Assembly (NCBI GenBank): GCA_003254925.1
Contig: QANZ01020782.1
Location: forward strand, 1-64,000
From: Chamaecrista fasciculata
Taxonomy: Eukaryota > Streptophyta > Magnoliopsida > Fabales > Fabaceae
Direction: 5' to 3'
Length of the DNA: 64,000 nucleotides
The position numbers and the translations under genes are program-made. Below the pieces are notes generated by a model. That model saw only the letters and a program-made list of their open reading frames with translations, was not told the DNA's origin and did not search any database. Positions within the stretch are counted from its first letter, which is position 1; each line of letters begins with the position of its first letter. Below are positions 1-12,826 of this stretch, piece after piece.

Positions 1-143
1 TATATTTTTTAATATCTAAAAGTCATGAAATAAACTCGTTTTAGATATCTTATCTCTATAAGCTAATTCATAAAAGAAATAATCATATTTTCTTACAAGT
101 TATTAAAAAATAAATTTAAGAGAATTGTAGTTCCTTCCACGAC

Positions 144-356
144 GGCAAAACTTACATCAAGTTCCTTACATATCAAGTTTTCCAATTAACATTTGACAAG
201 TGGCAAAAATTTTATATATGACCAATCATGATAGAGAGAGAATATTAAACACCACATTTTGTATGACCAATCATTAAAGAGAGACAATGTAATTAAGACG
301 TATGATTGGTGGAACTTGATAGCCAAAATCTAAGGAACTTGATATAAGTTTTATCC
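144..356. repeat. Small foldback (MITE-like) element
   Basis: The two ends are inverted copies: the left begins ggcaaaacttacatcaag and the right, read in reverse, begins ggataaaacttatatcaag. The word ATCAAGTTCC recurs in each arm about 23 bp apart. No target-site duplication is visible and no coding sequence is present. The flanks (1-143 and 357-442) are AT-rich with no gene. Confidence 0.5.
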
Positions 357-442
357 TTTTTAGAAGTTAAAAAAAAAATTTAGATTTTGAGTTTTGAATA
401 CCAATATTTTAAAATTTGCATTATACATTTTTTGAATCACTA

Positions 443-1177
443 GGGGTGCGTTTGGTATGCTGTGATCTTATACCCGCCATCTTATATACTATGGTATCTT
501 GGATGTCTGGCGTTTGGTAACGCTATGATGTCGTCATAAGTCGACATCCAAGATAACACCCTGTCATCAGATGACAGTAAAAAGGGTGTGATCTGTTGTC
601 GACACAAAAACTATGTTATCTCAGATGACAAGGTTTGCAAGGGCATTTTTCAATCAAAATTCCAATTTTACCCTTTTTGGTTTATTTGTTTTTTTTTAAT
701 AAAACTTACTATATATTTGGTTCCTAAATTTATAACTAGTCAATTAATTTGTTAATATATAATCAAAATATATGACTCATTTATCGAATTATTTCAATTG
801 TTAATAATTTAGTCATTGGGTCAAATTTAGGGACCAAAAAGAAATTTAATATAAATTTAGGGATAAAAAAAATTTAATAAGTATAAATTTAAGGATAAAA
901 AAATATAAAAACAGTTCAAATTTAATGGCTAAATCATATATTTATTTTGAAAATTATATGTTTTTAAGATGTTAATAAGGGTAAACATGGAAATTTAAAG
1001 AAGATTAATGTTTTTCACAAGAGAGTACCAAACATATGCATCTTATATCTCTGACATTTACTATTGTCATACCAAACATTGATATTATAAATATTAGATA
1101 TCTTATACTATGATATCACATACTACGACATCTGAGATACTACGACATCTGAAATAATAGCGTATCAAACGCACACC
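443..1177. mobile_element. Terminal-inverted-repeat element, PIF/Harbinger- or hAT-like
   Basis: The left end reads ggggtgcgtttggtatgc and the right end, reverse-complemented, reads ggtgtgcgtttgatacgc. This GTGCGTTTGG-type end is common on short non-autonomous plant DNA transposons. Just inside the ends are several short palindromic repeats built on GATGTCG and ATCTTATA. No convincing target duplication is seen, so the superfamily is left open. The centre is AT-rich and noncoding. Confidence 0.5.
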
Positions 1178-2043
1178 GAGGTAATCGTGCTTGGACAAAG
1201 AATTAGATGGTTTGCCGACAGATCAATTTGGGGCTTTAATGGAAAGAAAAATATAAGATGCATGAACTAGCTTGTTGTTATCCATCTCAAAGTTGAGGAA
1301 GTCCTTCAAAAGCATCATCACCTCATGATCCAAAGGGATTACAACATAAGTGGTAATCATGTTAAATGAATGCATCATAATTTACATGTATTGCAATTTT
1401 ACAGGGAATGGATAGTTTAAGGTCTGTTTGGGAGCCCTCTTTTTTCAATCCAATCTCATCTCATCTTATTATAGGATTGGATGAACAGTACTGGATTGGT
1501 CTTTTTTTTCATCATCATCTCATCTCATCTCATCCACATCATCATCTCATTCACAACATCATCTCATTTTCTCTTACAATGAGTAATGCTGGGTCCATGA
1601 ATATTAGGCCATACATTTAGGACCAAAATGAACCTTTCACCACACATTTTATTAGAATTTAGTGTTGTTTTGTAATTTACTATTTGGTCCTCAAACTATT
1701 ATTTGTTATTTTTTTGTCGTTCAATTTCATAAATAGACCCCATTATTAATGATTCGGGTTTTCTACAAGGCCCGAGTTATCATTTACACATGTTAGAGAT
1801 TGATTAATTGGAACAGTTCGAATTTATGGACCAAATTGTATTCTTAATAATAATTCTAATATTATTTGGATTGACCCCTAATCTCATCCACTTGGATTTG
1901 GATTGACCCCTAACCCTCAATCCAAAATTTTCTCATCCTCACAATTTCCAATACCATATCACACTTCCCAATATNTAATTGATGTCTCCCATCTACTCAA
2001 CAATTTATTTTTTAAATTAATTAATTAATTATTGCAAAATATA
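1178..2043. other. Intergenic; low-complexity ATC-rich tract and transposon-end remnant
   Basis: No gene is seen. A GGTCTGTTTGGG motif near 1,421 looks like one end of a Harbinger-type element, but no matching right end was found. It is followed by a pyrimidine-rich stretch of repeated CATCATCTCATCTC (about 1,441-1,576), which gives a spurious 70-codon ORF. A single undetermined base lies at 1,975. Confidence 0.4.
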
Positions 2044-2225
2044 GGTTAAATTGTATTTTTTGTCTCATATTTTTTGCTCAGGTCCCAATTTAGTATCATA
2101 TATTGTTTTGTAGCACTTTTGGTCTCATATATTTTGATTAGGTACAAAATTAATTTCATATCTTTTAGTCAAAGTGTACCTTTGGTCCTATATTTTTTGT
2201 TTAGGTCTCAACTCTCTTAAATTAA
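2044..2225. repeat. Single left arm of a degenerate MULE-like foldback
   Basis: It starts ggttaaattg and carries a GGTCTC-class hexamer (here tgtctc, agtatc, ggtctc, aatttc) at offsets 18, 49, 78 and 109 from the start, the spacing seen in the intact foldbacks of this window. No matching right arm was found. A similar lone arm with two motifs 31 bp apart lies near 2,715-2,760. Confidence 0.4.
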
Positions 2226-4030
2226 CTCTAATTAATTTTTCAAATTGGCCCTTTAAGTTTAAATGATGTGAAAAAGGTCCTTTAAACTTTCAAAATCATT
2301 AAAAAAAACTTTTGTTGAATTAAATTAATTATTTTAATATTATCTTAATCATTTAAGACTCTTATCTGAACCAGCTAATATCCCATAGTCAGGACCTAGC
2401 TCATCAATAAATAATATGTCAGCAAAATAAATATATTTGTCATGCCAAGTCATTTAAAATTTAACATTGTTAGTCAATGATTAAATTAAAGTTAAAAAAA
2501 AAAAGAGAAAACTGGAATGATTTTGAAAGTTGAAAGACTTTTATCCGAGGGACAAATTTGAAACGTGGATTAAAATTAAGGAATCACTATATTGCTTTCC
2601 TAAATATAATCATCTCAAGTAAACTTTAGTTGTTATATTAAAACTTAGAAGGAAAAAATGCAAATAATGAAAAGGAGTTAATTTCACCAAAAAAATGTTC
2701 AAATGTTTACATTAGTCCTATATCCATGTTCCAAAGTTCACTTTGGTCCAAGATATTTTAGAAGGTTCAATTTTTTTTTTTTGAACTGCTTAGAAGGTTC
2801 AAATTAGTCATGTTTTTATAGTTGCTCACATTTGATCTCAAACTACTAAATGTACTTATATATTACTCATTTAGGTTCAAGTGTGACGAGTATATAACTA
2901 CATGTTGCTTTCGATGAATATTTTTAAAGGTTTTAAAAATTAGATTGTACATTGAACTGACTAAAGTAATCGTTCAAAATTCAATGATTCAACCGGTAAC
3001 AAATAAATTAACTAAAAAAGTCTAAATATGATAATATTCAAATTCAAGTAGTCATAATTAATTTGTAAATTTCAATTATAACATTAATATAATGAAAGAA
3101 ATAAAAGTAAAACAATAAACTAACAATGTCATAAATGTAAGTTTTATAAATTTACATGAATTAACATAAATATTATATTATTAATAAATATTATTGTTAT
3201 CAAGTGACATTTTATGATCATCATCTCTATCAAGTTAAGGTTTACAATCTTGATTTTTTAATTTTTGATCCATAAGTCGCAAAAATAAAAAAAAATAAAA
3301 TAAAATTGGGCCAATTCACCTAATTCCCTAGTTTTTTGCTAAGGCGATTTTGTGCACATTTTGGAGCAAACCACTGCCTAGTTCACGGTTTAATTGATTC
3401 GATTTTTAAAATTATAATTTTTTGATTCAGTTAGGGCAGTCAACAAACGAGTTTAAATTGAATCCCATAAGTGAGTCGTTTGTTTCATAATTAAGCAAGT
3501 AAAGTTGATCATATTTATTTTATTTTAAGTTTGAAACTGACGAGTTCAAAACTAAGAATTACTCTTGGTGAATTTTTTTGTCCAATTGGGATCGTTAGTA
3601 AGTGAAGTCAAATTAATCTCATTTGTTTACAATTTCAACTAAATAAAAAATGACTCATCAAAAGTAATTCATAATTCTGAATTTATCACATTCAGATGTG
3701 AAACGAGAAAGATATAATCAATATTGTTTATTTGACCGTAAAATGAGAACCTATTTTATTGATCTAGTTTGGCCTTGTTTTTTAAAAGTTTCAACTAGAT
3801 TAAAAAAATTAAAAAAGTACTCATCAAAAACAATTTATAACTCTAAATTCATTATTTTGAAGACAAATATCAGTAATTTGAAATTGAAGGTGAACAATTA
3901 TAAAAATATAAAAAATCAATTTTAACCTTTTGAATTATTTTGAACCAAAATAAACTTTGCGTAAAGATATTCAGCAAAATAATNAAAAAAAAAAAAAAGG
4001 GAAAGAATAAAGAAGGCATTAATTAAGGCA
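2226..4030. other. Intergenic AT-rich region
   Basis: Very AT-rich sequence without a credible gene. The ORF at 3,698-3,925 is composed of Lys, Asn, Ile and Phe as expected from random AT-rich DNA. Apart from the lone transposon arm near 2.7 kb I see nothing. A single undetermined base lies at 3,984, beside a poly-A run. Confidence 0.5.
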
Positions 4031-5063
4031 AATTGGCGGGAATTTAAGCGCCAAATATACATATAATTTATAATAATTAAAATAAATTATACTTTTCATT
4101 TCTGCGTCTGTTCGTGTTCACTCTCGATAGCCACAAGCTTCTTCTGTCTTCTTCAACCTCGCGATTGGGGGGAGCCTATCGAAGAATCTTACTCGCTGCC
4201 ATTGAAGCTCCATACTCCATACTACACCCTACAGCCATTCAAACTTTGAAGCTAGCCAACGGAGGTCTATTAAATTATTTCTTCTTTTTAGGTATTTGAA
4301 ATTAGGGCAAAGCAACCTTTATGAATTGTTTTGGTTATATGTTTAGTTGCATTTATTTGAAAAGGATTTGATTCATATTGGACTATTAGATGCACATCTG
4401 ATTGCATATTTCAAATCGTCCTTACCGACATTTTGAGGAATAAGAATAGTGATATCTGAAGATGTTAATGAAATGAACACGGAGTTTAGCTTGATGATGG
4501 GTTTCGGTTAATATGTTTATGACAGACAATATTTGAACGGGAAGTTTTAACCATTATACTAATATGAAAACATGGAAATAATTTATCTCAAGAGATTGCA
4601 AACTTGTTATTTGGAAATTTCACTCTCTTGTCATTGAATCGTAACCCGACGAGTGTTCTTAGCAGAAAAGGTAAATCTCTTTCGGTACACTTTGCTTTCC
4701 TATAAAAAAAGAATAATCAGGCATGAAATGAGAAAGATAAGTGTCTAAGGAGGTTAAGCTCACATCCTTTAGACACGTTTGGCAATTGCTCAATAAACTA
4801 TCATATGCTGTCACATTATACCATAAAACTTCCCTTTGTTTTTCTGAACTACTATAATAAAATCTTCTAGAATTTCATCTTGATTTGCTGTTGTCTACTT
4901 TAATATATGTAAATATTGCATATAAAACCCATTATGTTCTGTCATGTTAGTCCAGAAAACTTCATTCGATTTTCCAGACTAATACACTGAAATCGTCTAG
5001 GAAATTCAAAGTTGACATTGCTGGTTAATATTATTTCTCTAATAATCATTTGGCAAATTGTAG
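4031..5063 (+). promoter_or_regulatory. Promoter, 5'-UTR exon and UTR intron of hAT-derived gene 1
   Basis: This region aligns with 36,048-36,956 upstream of the paralogue, including the leader exon with its shared core (caacctcgcgatt, tatcgaagaatcttactcgc). The UTR exon ends at 4,264 (ggag|gtctat) and the intron ends at 5,063 (attgtag|gttttatt); both borders are conserved in the paralogue. At the upstream edge are two E2F-like words, GGCGGGAA at 4,035-4,042 and GCGCCAAA at 4,048-4,055. The transcription start is not determined. Confidence 0.6.
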
Positions 5064-5084
5064 GTTTTATTTCTTTGACTATTG

Positions 5085-7132
5085 ATGGAAAAATTGGAAA
5101 GTAAAAATACTACAAAGGAAGCGGTAGAGGATGAATATGCTGAGCTTGATCAATCAAAGAAAAGAAAATGTATGCATTCTGAGGGGCGGTTGGAAATGAC
5201 AAAGGTGAATGATGGAAGTGCTCAACGCTGTACCTGCCAGAAACTTACGGCAGCAGAGTCAAAAAATGATACTTCGGACTTGATAACCGATGGATCCTCA
5301 ATTTTAGCAAAGTTGGAAGGAATTCAAAAGAATATTTTCAGATTTATTGTATGTGCAAATCTACCTTTCAGTGCTGTTGAGTTACCTAGTTTTATACATT
5401 TGTTGCAAGAACTTGGTCTAGATTATGACTTTGAGTCTTTGAGCCGGCATTCAGTCAAGAGAATTATGGTGGCTGAGTATGCAAATGAAAGAGACTTTGT
5501 GCTACATGATTTGGGAGAGACACCTGGTATGATCTCTTTAACTTTAGATTATTGGAGACTTGAATACACTGATGATGAATATATGTGTATAACTGCTCAT
5601 TGGATTGACAAAGAATGGAAAATGCAAAAAAGGATCATTTACTTCAAAGGTATACCACTTCCATTTTCTGGAAGTTCACTAGCTGATGAGGTAGCCACGT
5701 GCTTGTCTGAATGGAACATTGATGACAAAATCTGTACCATTACTTTGGACAATTGTCACAATAATGATGTGAATAATGTGATGGCTACTTGTTTGAAATC
5801 GAGGTCTTCTACACATAAAAATTTGTTATGTGGTGGTTTGTTTTATCAAGTTCGTTGTTTCCATGATATTTTCAACTGGATTGTGCAAGTGGCTCTAGAA
5901 AAGGTTGATAATATTGTTTCAAAGATTCGTAATGGGGTGAAATACATAAAGGATTCAGCTTCCAGGAGAGAAAAATTTTATGATATGGCTGAGAAAATTT
6001 TTCATTTGGATACAAGCAGAAAATTGAAGACTGATATATGTTTGAGATGGAATTCTACATTTCTAATGCTTGAAATTGCCATCTACTACGAGAAAGTATT
6101 TCAACACTGGGAACAAAAGGATAATTCTTTTGGAATGTTTGTACTATCTGATGCAGAGTGGAAAAAGATTGAAGCAGTTAAAAAAATTTTGAAGCCTTTT
6201 TATGAAGCTACTTGTTCATTTTCTGACACCAAGAGTCCAACTTCTGCTGTCTATTTTGGGGAACTGTGTAACATTCATCGATGCTTATTAAATGCAAGTA
6301 AGAACACCCCCGAGTTCTTGTCTGATATGATTACAGAAATGGTGAAAAGATTTCAGAATTATTGGGATGAGCATTACTTGTTACTATCTTGTGCTGTTGT
6401 ATTGGATCCACGGATGAAGCTGGCAGTGCTTGAGTTTTTTTTCAGTGAAATTTATGATAATGTTGAAGAGCGTATAAATACTGTAGTCAATACTCTTGAA
6501 GCATTATTCAATCATTACAAAGAAATGTCTTCAAAAGTGACTTCCATTTCAACTACTGAAGTTTCTGGAGACTGTGGTTCAAGATTTTCAATGAGGCATA
6601 GTTTAGGTGAACATTATGAGAAATATTTGGCCTTTGTAAAGAAGTCACGGGGAGAAAAATCAGAGCTACAACGTTACTTAGATGAATCAAGATTTCCTTT
6701 CGATCCGGAAGATTCAAATTCAGAGTTTGATATTTTAGGTTACTGGAGTACAATAGCTAAGTGGTCTTATCCTACACTTCAATTAATGGCTCGAGATATT
6801 TTAGCTATTCCAGTCTCTGCTGTGGCATCAGAATCAGTACCTTGTATTGGAAAGAAGGTAATAAACCCCAAAATGAGTTCAGTAAGTGAGAAGACTATGC
6901 AATCTCTAGTATGTTTAGAAGATTGGTACCGTGCAAAAGGCCTTACATCAGGTAAATTTTTATTGGATATCTTATGATTAGTTTTTATTATATTTATCCA
7001 AAGAATTGATTTTGCTAATCTTTTTTTTTAAAAAAATTGCATGTAGGTGGTTCTGGCATCTTGGGTCTGGAACTTCCACTGGATAATGTAGAATCCTCTG
7101 ATGATGAAGATGATAATATCAATGCAGGGTAA
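5085..7132 (+). CDS. Domesticated hAT transposase-like protein (RICESLEEPER/DAYSLEEPER type), copy 1
   Basis: Two exons, 5,085-6,951 and 7,047-7,132, encode about 650 residues. The ATG at 5,085 is chosen over an in-frame TTG at 5,082. Visible parts: an NLS-like KKRKC near residue 27; no BED zinc finger where the family has one; the RNase H-like core with LDYW (first acidic site), ITLDNCHNND (second), RCFHDIFNWIV and RWNSTFLML; a DUF4413-like CAVVLDPRMKL; and a C-terminal hAT dimerisation region with FDILGYW, MARDILAIPVSAVASE. After ASE the usual AFSTGGRV is replaced by SVPCIGKKVI. Exon 2 adds an acidic tail (VESSDDEDDN). No terminal inverted repeats flank the gene, which suggests a host gene rather than a mobile transposon. 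Its function is unknown; DAYSLEEPER relatives are nuclear regulators of development. Confidence 0.8.
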
Positions 7133-7514
7133 GCTTACTGATGTTCGTAAGATCTTGATTAATATTCAGTGAAGATGCTCCAAAGTTTTGTATGTAGAAG
7201 CTCCACTTTGAAAAAAACTAGAAAAGCTTTAGTCGCTGGGCAGATCATTAAGGGAAATAGTGTTTGAGGGTAAACGATACAGAGAAAGTGTTAAAAGTTA
7301 TTTAGTGATGCTTGTCTTTTTCTATCTTAAAAAAATTTTAAGTTCTATTAAACTTTTGGTTTAATTTTAAAAAAAGAAAATTTGAGAGAAAGACAACAGT
7401 GGAATTCTGGAAGGCTCCAACACTATAGTAATCCTACTCTATTTTATAACTATTGAAGTCATTCAAGCGTTCTGTTATCATTATTAATCAAAACATACTT
7501 TTTTTTTTCTTTGT
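7133..7514. other. 3' flank of hAT-derived gene 1
   Basis: The first part (gtatgtagaagctccacttt near 7,190) aligns with the same position behind the paralogue at 39,010, so it belongs to the duplicated unit and probably holds the 3' UTR. The rest is AT-rich and noncoding. Confidence 0.5.
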
Positions 7515-7811
7515 TTAGGTTTTAATTTGGGTATGTATTCTTTTTTATTATATTTTTGGTTTTATATCCTTTATTCATGTCTTAATTTGGATTTTATATT
7601 TTTTTTTGCACTTTTTGTTAAGTTATAGAATTGGTCACATATATTTTGGTTAGGTGGAAGAATTGGTTCTATATTTTTACTAAAAGTTTCACATTGTAGG
7701 ATTAAAGATGGAATATTTTACAGAGATATAAGACCAAATATGCAATTAGAAAGATAGAGAACTAATTTTGCGCTTGATCAAAAGACATGACACCAAAAGT
7801 ACTCTTTGACC
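7515..7811. repeat. Degenerate foldback element, orthologous to the one at 39,094
   Basis: The right end, reverse-complemented, begins ggtcaaagagtactttt with a GGTGTC motif at offset 18 and agttct at 49. The interior (tagaattggtc, tctatatt) matches the 39,094-39,414 element. Both lie at the same place behind the two hAT-derived genes, so the insertion is older than the gene duplication. Confidence 0.5.
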
Positions 7812-9170
7812 TTATTATTATTAGTATAAACTAACGATTGAAATATACAATTTAGTCTCTAAAAAATTTAAACGGTATACTCTTTCTTAAAAGATTAAAA
7901 TAATATACTATTTAATGTATGAAAGTGACTGATATATATTCTTTTTTGATTTTTCAAGAACTCAAATGTGTATTTTAATCTTTTAGATATCGAGTTGTCA
8001 ATTTTTTAAAGATCAAGTTATTAATTTACTCTTCTTATTATTTTGTGCTCTCTTCGAAATTGAAGCTAAGCAACAAGAATAGAATATTTCCTCACAACTT
8101 AAGAGAAGAAAATGCGGGGATTTTTCTATTATATGTTGGGGTATTTGCGAAGTGGGTTGGGTTGAGTGTGGACTGGTTTGAGTTATATTTCGAAAAAAAA
8201 AATAGTTTAACTTAAATCAAATAATAATAGATTGGGTTGGATCAAATCATCAAATAATAATAGATTGGGTTGGGCTGATTCACTGGTTGATTCATTATAA
8301 TTTAAAATTTTTTTTACCAAAAAATACTTCACTTTGATATTTTTTTTTGGCCAACCTTCACTTCAATATTAAATGTTTTTGGTTCACCATTATAAATAAA
8401 AAAAAATATGCAATTTGTCAANAAGCCCAGAAAAAGCCACAAAAGGCCTATTCAACCTAAGTCATTGCAGACTCACTTTTTTTTTGGCTACACTAGTGAC
8501 TAGCCCATCCAAACATGTGGGTTGAATTAGGTTTGACAGGTTGATAGATTGGCCTAAACAATTGAACACCTTCATTTGATACATGCTTCTCATCCTAAGA
8601 ATCAATCTCCCACCGTAAAATAAAGAAAGACAATAAAAGAAAATTTGAGGTTTGAATATTTTTTTTTTTGTCAAGGTAAAATCTTTTATACTATAAAAGA
8701 GCAAGTTGTTTATAAATTTTGGATCTCGAAAAAATGTCCTTAATGAGAATAAAGGACACACCCTTTCAATTTTCTTTGGTCACTTACACATCCTAAAATT
8801 TGTTTACTTATCCTTTGTTCTGAAACAATGCAACAGTTTTAAATAAAGTGAGTATAAATGATGAACAATTATGCCTCCTTCATGAAATGTTATAAGAACT
8901 GCTCCTTATTGTGTGAAATATGATTCTTAAATTCAATTACTTCATTGTACAGAATAAACAAAGAAGACTCTTATTACTCCTGTGTCTTGAGCATCATCAT
9001 TTCAAACAAATCATAATTTCGAACACCACTTGCTGCTTTGAAATCCAATTATTATTATTTATTCACAAGTACTTAATCCAATTATTATTATTTATTCACA
9101 ATTATTGGATTAAGTATCTCACATTTTTATTGAAAAGTCTCTTGAATAAATTTCTATTGTATTTTAAAGG
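7812..9170. other. Intergenic; hAT-like GGGTTGGGTT remnant at about 8,138-8,573
   Basis: At 8,040-8,130 there is residual homology to the 3' flank of the paralogue (ttgaagctaagcaacaag). The block 8,138-8,573 contains gtgggttgggttgag, agattgggttggg and a right part ending attgaacacctt, which resembles a decayed member of the hAT family at 19,033 and 28,732. No target duplication is visible. The remainder is AT-rich without a gene. A single undetermined base lies at 8,422. Confidence 0.35.
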
Positions 9171-9361
9171 TATGTATGTATGTGTGCGTGTATGTGTGTA
9201 TGTATGTGTGATGTGTGTATGTATGTGTGTGTGTATGTATGTGTGTGTGTATGTATGTATGTATGTGTGTATGTGTATGTGTGTATGTATGTGTGTGTGT
9301 GTATGTATGTGTGTATGTATGTATGTGTGTATGTATGTATGTGTGCATGTGTGTTTGTATG
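9171..9361. repeat. Compound GTAT/GTGT microsatellite
   Basis: About 190 bp of alternating (GTAT)n and (GTGT)n units. It gives open frames on both strands (Val/Cys/Tyr on +, His/Thr/Tyr on -), which are artefacts. Alternating purine-pyrimidine tracts such as this are prone to slippage. Confidence 0.9.
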
Positions 9362-9688
9362 TCTATATTATCTTATTGAAGACTTAATTGAACTTTTCAC
9401 AATTATTTTTTTCCATTACATGAAGGATAATTAAGTTTTCAATTTGATAGGTGGAACATTTTACTTTGATGTGTTCTTGTTCAATCATATATACAAAGAA
9501 AAAAAAAACACAAAATCATGCATATAGAGTTTGCACTCTTTCTCCATCATGCCCTCTTCACTACTCTCTACTTATATAAAATCATCAGGTTTAAGTTTAA
9601 TAACCCCCAAAAACTTTGGGGGTATAAAGAATTTATTGCTATCTGCTTTAAGCCCATGTAAGAGAAACAACAAGGGCATTATAATTAA

Positions 9689-10479
9689 GTAAAATGCACT
9701 TTAGTATTTTGTGGTTAGGGTCGAATCCATTTGGGTACCCTGAAAGACAAATTTTGACACTTTGGTACCATGAGGTTTGCACCGTTAGCAATTTGGTACC
9801 CTGTGGTTATTTTCTGTCAAGATTTAACAAAAAATGCTGACGTGGCTCAATCCTAGCCGTCGATTTCTACTACATCTTATCTGTTAGTTTCTATTGCTGC
9901 TTAAATCATATTTCACTCTTCAATAAGATTTCTTTTGTGCGTTTAGGTCCTCTCCCTTTGGTAAAACGAATCAAAACACAACAAACTAAAAGAATTGATG
10001 GAGTTTTCTATAATTTCATTTCAAGAACTAGAGAGTTATTAAAAAAGAAATTGTAGAAAGATTGTTAGAGTTTTGATGAATAAAAAATTTTGTAAAGTTT
10101 ATCTTCTCACCATCGAACCACACAATTTTAGGATTAAATTGCATTTTATTTTCTAGATTTAGGACTAATCTGTAATTTTATTTTTTTCCAATATTTTTCA
10201 TAATTACATTTTGACCCCAAAATTTTGTTATAATTTTCATTTTATTCCTCAAATATTATGATCTAGGGACGTTTTTGAAAATTTTGAAATTATTTAGGGG
10301 CATTTTGTAATTTTTGCAAAAGTGCTAACAATTTTCCGTTAAATCTTGACAAAAAATAACCACAAGGTACCAAAGTGCTAACGAAGAAAACCTCAAGATA
10401 CCAAAGTGTCAAATTTTGTCTTTCAGGGTACCAAAGTGGATTCGACCCTAACCACAGGGTACCAAAATGCATTTTACCC
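9689..10479. mobile_element. Mutator-like foldback element, GGTACC class
   Basis: Inverted ends gtaaaatgcacttt / ggtaaaatgcatttt are flanked by an exact 10 bp direct repeat, TTATAATTAA, at 9,679-9,688 and 10,480-10,489. The arms carry ggtacc-like words about 30-31 bp apart. Outer and inner arm sequence (tctgtcaagatttaac, gcgtttaggtcctctcccttt) matches the larger 26,574-28,644 element, so this is a shorter member of that family. No transposase or recognisable captured gene lies inside. Confidence 0.8.
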
Positions 10480-10489
10480 TTATAATTAA

Positions 10490-11692
10490 CCATACACAAA
10501 CTTCACCTGTGTGTCTATCATAATTAAATATTCAGTCAATGACCTTAAAATAGGAAGGCACGAAAAGCATAGATGCAGAGAAAAAAAGAAAGAGAATTGG
10601 TGATGTGGTAAAACATGGACAACCAAATTCATATCACTAAATTAGCTTAATTGGAAAGGCATACATAAATAGTCCATTACATAGGACCTGATTCTCTTGG
10701 ATTGATGATAGACAAACTATATTACTATATTAGAGATTAATATACAAAGAGAAACAATTGAAATGCCAAAAATATTAAATGAGGAAACATATAATAAAGG
10801 AAAAAAAGGCTAAGTAATTGCAGTATCGTATTCAGAATCCAAGTGAATGTTGTGTAATACATAGATACTGATACAATAAACAAAAACTACTTTAGTGAGA
10901 TAAGTCTCATTTAAATTATGATTTTTACATTCTTATTTCTTACTAAATGTATAATAAGGTCAAGACCTTTTATGTTTATTTCTCTTCTACATGCATTGTT
11001 TAAAATATACATTTGTCTATTTTTTTTCTTTAAAAGGATTAGTTTACCGTTTTCAATTTTTGTTGATTTAATATTTCTTTTAGTACTTACCGATTTAATT
11101 CTTACAATATTTCAATCATGTAGTCTAATCATTTTTTTCTTACCAAAAGAAAATGCACGTTGATATGTATTGTTCTTGATAATTGTTGAATCAAACAAAA
11201 AAAACACAATGACAATAGTAATTCGATTAAGAACACGCTATTTTGATTAACAGAATGAATGAATTTGTGAAAAATGAAAGTGGAATAGTGAGAGTGATTT
11301 TATTTCAATCATGAGTTTTCTTGTCATACATAAATGGTTGTTTAAAATATATAAAAGATTCTTTTATTATATTTTTTATTCAAAATTACTTTTTACTACC
11401 TCATTATTATTACACATCGAAACTTACAATAATAATTGTTATACTATTATTAATAAAAGTAAAACATTTTTTTAATAAAATTATTAATAAATTGAGATTT
11501 TTTACATAGTATATAAAGTTTAAAACAAGTTACTTTTTCATATTTTATGAAATTTTTTGCTCAATAAATAAAATTTGAAAGGTTCTACACATTTTATTCT
11601 AAGGAGGCATTTGGTATATGGATTATTTTTTTTCCCGAAAATCATATTCCTCGAATGTGATTCCTAACAATATAAAAAAATCTGTTTTGATG
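10490..11692. other. Intergenic AT-rich region
   Basis: No supported gene. The ORFs at 10,918-11,163 and 11,321-11,509 consist of Phe, Ile, Leu and Lys typical of AT-rich noncoding DNA. Near 11,603 the phrase aggaggcatttggtatatgg resembles a transposon end interrupted by the following insertion. Confidence 0.45.
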
Positions 11693-11997
11693 AATTAAAA
11701 TAGAGTAAAATAACTTTTCGGTCCCTGATTTATGCACTCGCTAACAGATAGGTCCCTGAATTTTACCCATTGTACTAGCCGGTCCCCGAATTTTGCAAAC
11801 GCTGCACTAATTGGTCCCTCCGTCATATTGGCGTTACAAAAAAGCTGACGTGGCCATAACGGACGCTGATGTGTCCCGTTATGCGCTGACGTGTCCCGTT
11901 ATGGTCACGTCAGCACCTGTTATGTTTTTTTTTTAAAAAAAAGAGCTGCCACGTCATAAAATAGTGACACATCAGCATTTCCTCATTGTACTTATAG

Positions 11998-12700
11998 GTC
12001 CCTGACCCATTTTTATTCCATTATTCTCAATTCACCCTCTTTTTTATCATTTTCATTCATTTTAGTCCCAAATCCTCAAAATAAAATTATAAAGTGTCCC
12101 AAAACTTTTCCAAACATTCCAATTTAGTCCTTAAAAATATTTAAAACCCTAAACTCTAAAACCCCAAACCCTAAAACCCCAAAATCTAAAACTTCAAACC
12201 CTAAACTCTAAAAAAAAGTCTGAGTTGAACAATTAGGCCCTTGACCCATCTTTATTTATATTATTCTCAATTCCCCCTCTTTTTTCTCATCTTCATTCAT
12301 TTTAGTCCCAAATTTTCAAAATAAAATTGTAAAGTGTCCCAAAACTCTTTCAAACATTCCAATTTAGTCCTTAAAAATATTAAAAACCCTAAACACTAAA
12401 CCTTAAAATCCCAAACCCTAAACCCTAAACCCTAAAAAAAATTTTAGTTCAACAATTAGGTCCTTGACCCATTTTTATTCTATTATTCTCAATTCCCCCT
12501 TTTTTTCAACATCTTCATTCATTTTAGTCCCAAATCCTCAAAATAAAATTGTAAAGTGTTACAAAACTCTTCCAAACATTCCAATTTAATCTTTAAAAAT
12601 ATTAAAAACCATAAACCCTAAAACTCTAAACCCCTAAACCCCTAATCCCTAAACTCTAAACTCTAAATCCTACACCTTAAAAAAATTACACATCACCAGA
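11998..12700. repeat. Tandem ~230 bp units with telomere-like CCCTAAA runs (left arm; mirrored at 13,380-14,060)
   Basis: Three successive units begin at about 11,997, 12,236 and 12,459 with gtccctgacccat-type words, continue with cattcattttagtcccaaa and end in degenerate (CCCTAAA)n. The same series is present in inverse order in the right arm. These are interstitial telomere-like repeats inside a transposon arm, not a chromosome end. Confidence 0.75.
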
Positions 12701-12826
12701 AATTTACAAAAATTACACATCACAATTTTTTACACATCATCATAATCTTCATCAGGCACAGCGTGGTCATCTTCTTCCCCAATTTGGATTTCACCATCCT
12801 TCCAATACTCTACATTCATCTTTCAC

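Noticed and set aside
1408..1620. 70-codon ORF with His/Ser-rich sequence
   Set aside because: It derives from the CATCATCTCATC low-complexity tract.
5082..5084. TTG codon as start of hAT-derived gene 1
   Set aside because: The ATG at 5,085 follows directly and matches the start of the paralogue; plant nuclear genes rarely use TTG.
5085..7132. Active autonomous hAT transposon
   Set aside because: No TAGGGGTGTTC-type ends or 8 bp duplication flank either copy, the BED finger is missing, and the copies share host-like UTR introns.
8920..9434. Overlapping ORFs on both strands rich in Cys-Val-Tyr or His-Thr
   Set aside because: They are translations of the GTAT/GTGT microsatellite at 9,171-9,361.
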